A DNA stretch of 64,000 nucleotides from Liolophura sinensis (Eukaryota > Mollusca > Polyplacophora > Chitonida > Chitonidae). Location: the NCBI RefSeq assembly GCF_032854445.1, contig NC_088301.1:32286402-32350401 (forward strand). Direction: 5' to 3'. The position numbers were made by a program, and so were the translations under genes. The notes under the pieces were generated by a model. That model did not search any database, had not been told where the DNA came from, and worked only from the letters and a program-made list of their open reading frames with translations. This document shows, piece by piece, positions 1-11,100 of the stretch; position 1 is the stretch's first letter; each line of letters opens with the position of its first letter.

Positions 1-349
1 GGCTGAAACTCTGATTTTATTGATGTCCCCATTCGTCATTGTAAACTCCAGCTGCTCGATTCCTTGGCTAGTTATCCTTCCATGTAATAATTAACAAGCG
101 ACATTTGCTCAGCTAAAACGACAATAGGATGTATTCAAGGCAGGCTGAGCTCAAACAAAGCAACGTTAGATAAAGAGAGAAAATAGGTTCACAAGGTCAG
201 TTTCATTGCCGCTGACGTGGTATTACTACAAGTGTGCTGAGGTAACATGTTAAGTAAATATTCAAAGCCTAGAAATAATGACCCCATAGTGTCCAGCATG
301 TTATATATAAGCTTTATATTGTCGTGCACGTACGTGGGAAAGTTTTCCA

Positions 350-450
350 GCAACCTGCGCATGGTCGTGGGTTTCCCCCGGGCTCTGCCCGGTTTCCTTC
401 CACCATGATGCTGGCCGCCGTTGTATAAGTGAGTATTCTTGTGTATTAAA
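350..450 (+). mobile_element. SINE family A, 3' fragment
   Basis: This matches the 3' half of the SINE found full length at 11712-11982: the stretch around 'ggtcgtgggtttcccccggg', then 'ctggccgccgt', then 'tataagtga'. The tRNA-like head is missing. Confidence 0.7.
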
Positions 451-1052
451 ACTACCAAACTTTGCTAATAAACAGTACCTAAGACCAGAACAAGTATCAG
501 AAAATAACACTGAAACAACATCTTAACGCATATACACAGAGCTATGGTAAAGCATAGGCGAAAAGAAGTTATGCACATAATGTACGCCAACAATATGGTC
601 GACACGAGCAAGGGAATTGAGAATGAAAACTGAAAACAATATGGTACACACAGCTAAAATAGAGACAAAGCCATAAAAAAACAGCCGATTCAGGAATTAT
701 GCAGTTTATTTTGTCAGGTTTATGCGAGCGAGTTTATCGGTCAAAGCCCGGAATATACACCGGACCTCACCAGATCCATGACAAACCTCATCGGAAGCAA
801 GACAGTGCCTCTAAATGTCAATAAAACGAGCGGATCAGCTACAAATGTCATCGCTTTGTCACGTGACAAATGGAATCGGGGCGTCGAAAAAGACATTCGT
901 ATTCCCGACGACAGCCATAATGGACATTCTAAAATAACACAAACTATAAAATTATGAAGGAAGAAAAGTATATGAATTTAGAAATGAGGACGGTTTCATG
1001 CGAAGTTTTTCATTGATGTCGAAAGGCAGGATTAGAAGCCATTTTAACTCTC

Positions 1053-1274
1053 TGATACACTGAGAGAAAAGTTTGGGTCAACTGACTCAAAAATGTGAGG
1101 TATAAGATTGAGCCAATTGATCTTATAACATGAAACTCATCTGGTTATATTGTTAGTCGGAAAACTCACAGGAGTCTTTAATGACTCAACTGATCTGGTC
1201 ATATGACTCATATTTTCTGAGTTGAATTATCTCAATTGTATTCAGTTGACCCAAATTTTTCTCTCAGTGTATCA
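1053..1274. mobile_element. 222-bp MITE with 33-bp terminal inverted repeats
   Basis: The left end begins TGATACACTGAGAGAAAA and continues TTTGGGTCAACTGA. The right end is its reverse complement with one or two mismatches, ending TCTCTCAGTGTATCA. If the element proper starts at CACTGAGAG, the flanking TA on both sides would be the target-site duplication, as in Tc1/mariner-type elements. There is no coding capacity, so it is non-autonomous. The superfamily is an inference from the TA alone. Confidence 0.75.
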
Positions 1275-2084
1275 CAAGTATTTGTGATCTCAATCCCGTA
1301 GTGTTTATTAGGAACATGTTTTTTTTTACTTAAGTCACAAGTTGCAAGGCCTTAAAAACCCGGACTCAGAACAAGTAGGGACCCAAACTGTGGCTAGTAC
1401 ATTGTTCTGCAGTGAAGAATCATTATACAAGGACTAATTGCACGGTCTTACCTTCGTTAAAGATTACGGTACTTTCTTTCAATGATCTAGCGTGCAAGTC
1501 TGTACTTCTAAGTCCCATGCGGCCTAAGATTCGTATCCCACTCGCAGACCATGATGGGGCATTGTAAACTGATAATTGCAAGATCTTCAAAACAATAAAA
1601 AAAAAACCACCAAATCCCATGTAACAGGACTATGTAACTATAGTAAATAAAGCCGGTGACTTGAAACAGGGAGACTGTTTCCAATCATGCACGAAAGACA
1701 ATGGCTATTCTATGCATAATATACGAATTAAATTTCCAACTCGTTGTTCACGAAGGATTTCTAGGTATTATACTGTCTATAGGTATCTACGTTTGATTGA
1801 AATCCGTTCATATGAAAAACTACGGTGATATACTGAACATGAAAGCCTTGACTCCTAAAGTGCCCGGGTTAAGAGATCGCAAGAGAGCCTGGGAGCTCTG
1901 TCCGTATTTTCCAACAACAGTGTTGCACTCAAGTCACACGTGGGGAAATTTATATTGGGTGCTGCGGTTTCTTCCACTATTAAAACGGACATAGTGTATG
2001 TGAAAAAGTCATAAGTATAGCGTTAAACAAATGCTTGGTGTGTATATGTACATATGCTTGGTGTTATACGTCGTACGTAACAAT

Positions 2085-2290
2085 TTTCCCCTCATATGAC
2101 AACAAGGTGGGCATATACACCGTGACTCCTGGTGGTAGGGCAAGTCCATGCCGCCAAAGTTCTGTCACTGCTGAAGTCTCATTTCGATGACACTATTTTT
2201 GAAGTTCTTAACTGACCCGACGCGCGGTTTGATCCCGGGTCTCCCGACTTCGAGGTGGACGCTGTAACCATTTGGCCACCGAGGCGGTAA
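2085..2290 (-). mobile_element. SINE family B, tRNA-derived
   Basis: Read on the minus strand this starts with a tRNA-like head: 'ggtggccaaatggtta', 'cgtccacctcgaagtcggga', then a B-box-like 'cccgggatcaaa'. The body that follows recurs at 9885-10195, 16760-17005, 30020-30245 and 33185-33510. The copy is diverged and shortened. Confidence 0.65.
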
Positions 2291-2892
2291 CAAACTTCTT
2301 GGGTACGAGATTGTTGACATACAGGCTTAAATGTCCAAAAATCTCCTTTATCTCTATCTGAGTTGTATTTTTTCTCCCAGTAAATAACAGCACACGAGAA
2401 ACATAATGTAAATGTCGTATGGGGCAAGAATCAGCCTACATTTATATCTGTCGTCTCCTCAATGTCTGGCCAATCCTCCCCTACACCTCACCTCTACCTT
2501 AACCCACCCCCATCCTCTACCTAAAAATAAACAATCATGCATCCGATAATGAAATACAGTCAACATATCATATTTAATTTTTTATATTGTTGAAAAGTTC
2601 AAAATATGTATGTAACCATACGACATTACGGTTTGCCATATCTACTAAGGCCTTGGTGCGAGCTCAGATGTTGGTACAAATGCTGGCCATTGGCGAGACG
2701 ACCTGCAGCCTGCAGCGGAACGAGAGTTCAGAAGGGCTTAGCCTACTTTACAGGTTCAGTGCTTTTAGTCATGGCCCGTGAGTTCGCCGCATTCTTCTTC
2801 ATCTGAGAGGACTTCTCACAGCTTTGGCTCAGACACTCCGTTGAAGATCTTGAGGCGCGATCTAGTCGTCCTATATATTTCTACTGTCCGCT

Positions 2893-2995
2893 ATGTTATC
2901 CAGCGTAGCCTTTTATGTACGCCTTCTTCCGCTGACATCCAGGACAGGAGTCCTAATGACTCGCACTCAACGCTCCCGGTCCCGGCTAACAGCAG
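2893..2995 (+). CDS. BBOX1-like: Exon 1 of dioxygenase copy 1: putative mitochondrial presequence
   Basis: This 103-base exon (34 codons plus one base) starts with ATG at 2893 and ends at a GTAAAC donor. The peptide begins MLSSVAFYVRLLPLTSRT and is rich in Arg, Ser and Thr with no acidic residue, as expected of a mitochondrial targeting peptide. It was chosen because copy 2 has a first exon of 106 bases (35 codons plus one base) with the same phase and a similar composition. Joining it to 7803 across a 4.8-kb intron keeps the frame. It has no direct homology support, so a different first exon in this intron is possible. Confidence 0.5.
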
Positions 2996-5051
2996 GTAAA
3001 CAATCTCAATGCAGTCGTACACGTAGACATAACCTGACCTTTAAACCAGGTCGTCTCGTAGGCTACAACAAGCCACTCGAATATCTGTATAGTGGATTTG
3101 GTGTTCTTTTTTTCTTGTTACGGTTACAAGCATTTACCCTCAGTCTATATTTTGCCCGTGATGAGGCTCTCAAAGTGACATAGCGAGCTATAGTCTATTT
3201 TTTGATGACAGAAGTGATACATATTTTCAAATCTGTGAAGTACAGCCTATTTATACTCTAGCCAAACATGTTTAATGTGTCATATGTCGTGAATGACAAA
3301 CCAGTACACAAACCTAAACAGAGCATGCCTGGGTAGCCTACATTCTGCATATAGTTTTACCAGAAGTTCATTATCTAGAAGTATGCAACTTCCCCATAGC
3401 TTGGCCCCAGGGCACAGTACATATGTTGTCATCTGTAGAAGGTCGCACCACCTGCTGGAGAAATATGCCAACCTCTTGAGTGGAAATTGTGAACTGAATC
3501 ATGAGAAATCTAAATGTAAACGCCTGCTACAAGAACTGGCCACACCTTGAAGCAATATCTCTGTATTTAAAAACTACGATTTGGATAATCATTGTTGGTA
3601 TGCAGTTATAAACCCATTGACTATTTTTATATTTCAAAGGAACTCTAAATGAGTTACTATCAATGACATTGTTGTCCTTTTACAAATCTCTCCGCCATCG
3701 TAATTTCTTTAAGTCTATTTTAAAACAGCCGCTATTGGATCCCACAATGCATCAGCCGTTTCTCAACGTTATCTGCGCAATAGAGAGAGAAAAAAATATA
3801 TGGCTGCGCAGATAAGTGCCGTGGAGACAAGCTATAGGGAAGTTGCACACTTCTAGGTAATGGACTTCTGATTCTACATAACTCCATCCACAAAGTAATT
3901 TCAGCTAAATGTTTTGAGGTGATTTGTCGCAGTGTGTTTAGCACAAATTATTAATTATTAGTTAAGTGGTAGGTACAGCTTGAGAATAACACACCGTGGT
4001 ACACGAGATTCAACTCTCTTTTCACACGCTTGGTCCACTCTTTTTTCACATGCACACTCCACTTGTCCCCAACCCCCTCCACTTCTCACACACCCCTCTC
4101 CACTTCTCACACGCTCCTCTCCACTCCTCAAACACCCCACTCCTTTTGTGGCACAACCTACTCCTTTTGTCACACATCCCATTTTACTTCTCACACACCC
4201 CACTCCTGTTGTCATATATCTCATTCTACTTCTCACATGTCCCACTCCTTTTGTCACACATCCGACTCTACTTCTCACACATTCCATTCCACTTCTCACA
4301 CATCCCATTTCACTTCTCTCACATTCCACCCTACTGCTCACACGTCTCACTCTATTTCTCACACATTCCATTCCACTTCTCACACATCCCATTTCACTTC
4401 TCTCACATTTCACCCTACTGCTCACACATCTCACTCTATTTCTCACACATCCCACTCCACTTCTCACGCATTCCATTCCTTTTCTCGAATATCCCATTCC
4501 CTTTCTTACACACCCTATGCTCTACTTCTCACACACGACCACTTCGGTGATCTAACGGTTAGAGCGTCCTCCTCGAATTCGGGAGACCTTCAGCACTGAG
4601 CGGTTGGAGCAAGAAAACAGGCCCGTCTGGCCTGGTGTCAGTATAATATGACTGGGTGAGTTGTCATGCCTGGTGTTTTACGGCATGATACTTAAGTGAC
4701 GACTGCACTTTGAAAGCGTGAACTCACCAGCTACAAGAAGACACAGTATATCTACACACACTCGTCATCATATGACTGAAAAAAAATTGTGAAGTACGAC
4801 GTAAAAGTCAAAGCATACATACATACATATTTCTCACACATCCTTTTCCATTTCTCACATATCCCATTTCATTTCTTACCCAGGCCACCCAAGAGCACGC
4901 ACACACATCGCGTGTCCCTCTTTAAAGCTAAAAGTTAAAAGTAAATACGTCTATTTCAACAGTTTTAGTGCAATCGTACCCGTGATCTACTTTATTAAAG
5001 TAAGACATTCGTACCTGCGTTGACTGATAATGATAATATACTACATATAGG

Positions 5052-5120
<69 letters not shown>

Positions 5121-8100
5121 AAAAACTTAAATTAGCAATTTTTGATTTTTTTTTTGATTGGTGTTTTACGCCGTACTCAAGAATATTTCACTTATACGAC
5201 GGCGGCCAGCATTATGGTGGGTGGAAACCGGGCACAGCCCGGGGGAAACCCACGACCATCCGCAGGTTGCTGGCAGACCTTCCCACGTACGGCCGGAGAG
5301 GAAGGCAGCATGAGCTAGTCTTGAATTCACAGCGACCGCATTGGTGAGAGGATTCTGGGTCATTACGCTGCGCTAGCGCGCTAACCGACTGACCCACGGA
5401 GGCCCCAAAAAGAATTTTGTATTACCTTAACTTATACTTTGTGATGTTAGTACAATTATGACAATTATACCCAAAGTCACTAGGTGTAAGTAGTGCCTCT
5501 TATTACCAGTTGCAGAACATCCTCCACCACCACACTATTCCGCCTCCGAGTGGAGTTTCACCACACCTGCACGTACACCCCACTCTTCAGGACAGCTCTT
5601 CAGCGTGGACAATTTCGTCTCTCTCCTAACCAACTAGCTGGCTCCTTCTCCGGCCGTAAGTGAGAAGGCCGGCCAGCAACCTCCAGATGGTTGTGGGTTT
5701 CCCCGGGCTCTGCCCGGTTTCCTCCCGCTATACTGCTGGCCGTCGACGTATAAGTGAACTATTTTGAATGTGGCGTAAAACACCAATCAAAAAAATATAC
5801 AAAATTCAGTGCATACAGTTTCAAGAGCTGGACGTTTTCGGCCACTGTCACAAAATCATACATTCAACATTGTCAGCCTAAGCCTGAATCTGGGGCACCT
5901 GTTCCTGAGCAATGTGTGACGACTCGATTGCTGAATTTATCATTGTTCTGCATCGTGCAGGAGGTGCATACGTCATGCGTCTGCCCACAGTACGCCATCG
6001 CAAAAGTCGCTATGAAAAACAAACCACAGAGCTCAGGTCCGAAGTTTAGCGTGAAAGGTTCCTTATTTGGAACCACATACGATAGTCAGTGAAACGGCCT
6101 GTCGCACTATGATAGCTTTATTTCTGTAAATCACGCGCAAATTCGCAATAATTATACGACATCCCGCAGTCGATGAATGCCACTCATGAAGTGGCTTATG
6201 AGAAAAGGTAGGATGTCGAGAATTTGGCTGATCGACAAACTGACCGACTGACAGACCGACAAAGTGATTTATAGAGCTGATTTTCACAGTTACAAACTCT
6301 TATCACATACTCAAATATGAGAGAGAGCAAGATATATCCATCATCACAACATGGGCATCGATTGCATTCTAACTTACCGTTTACCAGTAGGAAAGAAACT
6401 TTAAAGGACGTTGTTACAGCCAGTGTTGATATAAAACCAGTAATGAAGTAGCTCACCAAAAATAACCAGTAGTGAACACCCAGTGGTGAAATAAAACCCT
6501 TTATTACCAATGAAAACATGACCAGTACTGACATACCAGTTATGAAACAAAAATCAACCAGTAATGATATAAAACGTATTTTTTTCACAACTTGTTGATT
6601 TTTATTTCACTACTGGTTCCGGTTTATTATAAGTCCCTTGTAGTTTATCATCTTACACAGCAGAGCACAACAGCATACATGTACGATCTTTTGGATTTCT
6701 ATCCTCCACTGTTTCGACATTGTTTGTCCAAAGTTTTTGCTTTGATTCCCACTTGATTAACATCATATAAAGGCCAATATACATTCCACGTTATATATAC
6801 ATTTATAACGTACAGTATATGGAACTACTCAGGCTAAATTGAAGTATAACTTATAATTCCTTGCAAATCTTTTATTCGGGTATTGCCAAGTTTGTCTACA
6901 ACGTGAAGCTAAAAGCTCGGGAAGTCATTTTTCTGCCCAAAGGAGTCATCACAATTACAGTATAGCTAACAACGCTTCAAGGGGCCGATCTAAACAAACA
7001 CAACTTTGTCCTAGACACCTTTTTCAAGCGCAGTGTGTAGTATAAACATTTATATTTCTTGCTGGAACATACAATGCTATTTAACCTATTCGGATAATAG
7101 TCAAAATTGTATGTACTCAGCATGATCAACAGTTTCATGCCACTTTACACAAATGACCTGTCTCCACTCGTCAAATAAAAGATAAAGAAATTTTAAAAAG
7201 TATATCTAAACTCGTATATGAAAAAATTTTCATTTTTTGTCACCACTGGTTGTTTTTTACTTCAGGACTGGCATTTCATAACTGGTTAATTTTTATTTCA
7301 CTAGTGGTTTTATTTCATTACTAGGTGTTTTTTTTTTATTTCGCTACCGATTGTTTTTTGGGAGTTATTTCATTACTGGAGTTTTGTATCACCACTGGTT
7401 GTAACAGACGTTCCTCGTGCATAATAGGACATTTACCATTTTCTCATTGACAACTTTTTCTGGCACTCAACAACGACAGCAACAGCAACAAAAAACATTT
7501 AAACTGCATGCTGATATTCTTCCGATTCTTAAGTTTTTTCGTAAATCATGTCACCATATGACCCTATAACATAGACAGCAGCATTTCTGAAAAAAAAGAT
7601 TTAATGTAAATCTCCCTTAAACCACCTTGTGTATCCATTTTATTGTTACTTTCTTTACTTTAGGTATGCAACCGTAAAGCGAGGGGAGTTACGAAAATTT
7701 GATTTTAGATAAAGCTTTGAACACTTTGAATGTGCTTAATTTCTTGTACATGTATGTACTTTACGGTAAAAGTGATCATTGTGTATGCGGTGGTGTTTTC
7801 AGTCAAAAGGCCCAATGAATTGCTGCGAGAAATGTGCTTCTTGACACCGGCTAACCCAAAAGTCAGCTCTAAAGTCAAATACCAGGTAAGAAAACATTCG
7901 TCCAGAAGATAAAATTTCTTGAAGGAAAAGACAGTTCAGTGCTTAAGTAAGAAGCATCGCTAGATAGACAGCTGGATACTATATATAATATATCTATAAG
8001 ACTAGACTAAAGTATGTTTACTCCTGCATTTAGACTTTAGAATTCATTCAGATGTTTGAGATATGTACTCTGACGGCACATCACCTTTTTATCTCTATAT

Positions 8101-11100
8101 CCACATGCAGACAAAATTTTTGTGAACAGATATACCAACATTAAAAGCCGGGGTAACTGGCGTGTGTAAACATGAATTAAGTGTACCTATGAGGTTCTTT
8201 AGTCCGCTATTCAAACGTTTGAATACATTTAACTTTCATTTAAAACAGCCAAAAATATAAATGACAGTATTTCATTGAATGGTTTCCAGTTGCAGTCAGC
8301 CGATAAGCCATAACTTCACTTTTTAGTTTTCTGTCGCATTGAAGCAGCTGCACCCTTGGACTGAAGATACGATAATCCTAACACGTTGTAAATTATACAT
8401 CGGCATGGAAACCATGCGTTAGATACGGCCGCTTAGCGATGCCCATTCAGTAACTCTCATCCTAGCCACTGTATAATTAAAGCTATAAACATGTATATGC
8501 AGATTTTTCATGCTTTCATGAAACTTCCGCTAAGGCTCGGTATGGTTGGCTTCTGATTTAGATCCACTCAGTTCAAACTATTTTGGGGATATTGCATAAA
8601 ATTTCAGTTTAATATTATTAAATATTTAATATTGAATTAAATTTTCCGGATTGCAGTGATGTAGGCTTATTTATATAGTTATTTTAGTTTATTTTATAGT
8701 TTTTGAACACTTGGTCTGGTTTTCACAGTAAAATACTATATTCGACTGGATCTATCTAAGTTATTTGGAATCGTGAGGAATCGTCAGGGCAAATATTTTG
8801 CTACCTCAAATGGAAAATGAAAAATATTCACTTGATATAATGCGCATGTTTTTTTTTATTCTCTGTAGGAAACCATCACTCCACCGTCTTTGTCAGAATG
8901 TGATGGAAGCGTGGTAAGCCTTTTCTGGGATTCCGGTTTACATTCCAGGTATAAATCAGTTTCCATTAATCTCTTAATTATATTAATGCTAAAGTTAACC
9001 CGCTTATGACAGTCTTGTGACTTTACACAACAGCTGTGTAAAAACATGTCATTCTCTAGATCGCTTGAGACTGCTCTACAATGCTTCAGCGTTTATAGTA
9101 GCGTACATGTAGTTCTAGTGTTCTAAGATGCAGTCAGATCTTGTATTCTAAGCTGCAGTATTCTTACGTTTTACATTGCACTACGTTTTACGTTGCACTA
9201 GGTTTTACATTGTACTACGTTTTACGTTGCACTACGTTTTACATTGTACTACGTTTTACGTTGCACTACGTTTTACATTCTACTACGTTTACATTGCTCT
9301 ACGTTTTACGTTGCACTACGTTTTACATTGTACTACGTTTTACGTTGCTCTACGTTTTACGTTGCACTACGTTTTACATTGTACTACGTTTTACGTTGCA
9401 CTACGTTTTACATTGTACTACGTTTTACGTTGCACTACGTTTTACATTGTACTACGTTTTACATTGCTCTACGTTTTACGTTGCACTACGTTGTTCTACG
9501 CTAAAATGTTTCTGTTTATCGCTGCTGTTCTTTTGTTGTACGCTACAATGCCTCTGTTCATCGCTGTAGTTCTTGTGCTATATGCCACAATAAGAAAAAA
9601 GTAAATACATTGCTCATTGTGACAAACGAAACGGTGTATTGATAACTTATGGATCTATTAATTTATTTCATTTATTTGTATTGTGCGCCGTATTTCACTT
9701 GTGACATATACTGTCAATATGTTAGTTCTTTTGACTAGATTCCACAGCAGCTGGTTACGTCACAACTGCCACTGTGCTGACTGTAAACAAGAAGGGAGTG
9801 GCCAGAAATGCCTGGACGCCGCCCACTTGCCGGATAGGTTGACCATTTCGGAGGTTGTGCTGAAAGGTATGCTATGTATATCTTGAGTTGAACGTCGTAC
9901 TTAACAGTTTTTCAGTCATTTGACGACGAAAAGTGATTAAGTGCGTGTACATATATATTGTCTTCTTGTGGCAGTCCGACTCCATGCTGCCAGTGATGTA
10001 TCATGCTGACGACACCAGACATGACACACCATCCAGTCATATTATACTGATACTGGGCCAGTCATTCATGTTTGCTGAGTGCCAAGCGATTCAGCAGCAA
10101 GTATGTTTTTTAAAGTCTTTGGTATTACCCGACCCGGGTTTGATCCCGAGGTCTTCCGACTTCGACGCGGACGCTCGAACCTTTAGGCCAGGGTAAAGGT
10201 ATAACCCGTACATGTTTGTTTCTAAAATAAATAGGGTAAACCTCAACTGACATTATGTTAACTGACATTATAGCAACTCACACAAAAGACGCCATCACCA
10301 TGAGCTCTTTAACACATACAGTCTTTGCATTTCAGCTGAATTCTACCTCTAATGTGTGAGTGAAACGTGTGACTTGTTAGTGGCTCTGGTTACTTTTCTC
10401 ACCAGGGGACAAAATTGAGCTCCGATGGCGGGAAGAGCCCAATCACTTTGGTTATCTCCCCTTACAGTTCCTGAAAGACAACAGTTATGACGAGTCCACA
10501 TTAACACGCAAGCAGGTGGATAGGAGGCCTCATGCATACCAAGATGTGAGTAATACTGTCAGGTAGATATATATGATTAGAACGTTTAAAGAATCCTTTA
10601 CACCCTTTGCCAAGGATCCCATTGTTCTTTACGCTGACACTCGTAATTCAAATCACTGTGGAGAACAACAGATTTACATGTTTCCGTTTATCCAAAATTC
10701 GAACTGGAAATTTTTCATGAATTATGAATCCTGGTGTGGATTTTATGCTGTCTTTAAGTGGATGTCGTTTGCTGAAATCGGCTCGGATCATATCTGACAG
10801 CCGTTGTTATATGACCTATATACTTTTTTATTTCTTCATTAGACGCACTTGAGGGGCCTCCGTGGCCGAGGGGGTTAGCTCGCAAGCACGGCGCATTGGC
10901 CCAGGAGCCTCTGCCAATGCGGTCGCTGTGAGTTCAAGGCCAGTTCATGCTGGCTTCCTCACGGCCTGTTCGTGGGAAGGTCTGCCGTTAACCTGTGGAT
11001 GGTCGTTGGTATCCCCCACTCCCCCACCATAGTGCTGGCCGCCGTCGTATATGTGAAATATTCTTGAGCAATCAAATAAATTTATTTATTTATTTATTTA

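Larger units (their letters stand above)
1..2892. other. Upstream region of the first dioxygenase gene; no gene recognised
   Basis: No coding exon is recognised here. It holds a SINE fragment at about 350-450, a 222-bp MITE at 1053-1274 and a family B SINE at about 2085-2290. The last 250 bases before 2893 are richer in CpG than the surroundings and would be the 5' UTR or promoter of the gene starting at 2893, but no clear promoter element was identified. Confidence 0.4.

Noticed and set aside
3958-4599. Overlapping open frames of 179-191 codons on both strands
   Set aside because: All are produced by the stop-free 21-bp minisatellite. There is no similarity or splice context.
5754-6092. Plus-strand 112-codon frame
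   Set aside because: Its start lies in the tail of a SINE. There is no recognisable similarity.
6196-6588. A 130-codon minus-strand frame resembling a membrane protein
   Set aside because: It spans the left arm of the foldback element, whose T-rich units give false hydrophobic stretches.
9141-9604. Open frames of 86-142 codons rich in Tyr, Val, Leu and Arg
   Set aside because: They are translations of the 17-bp repeat in three frames.
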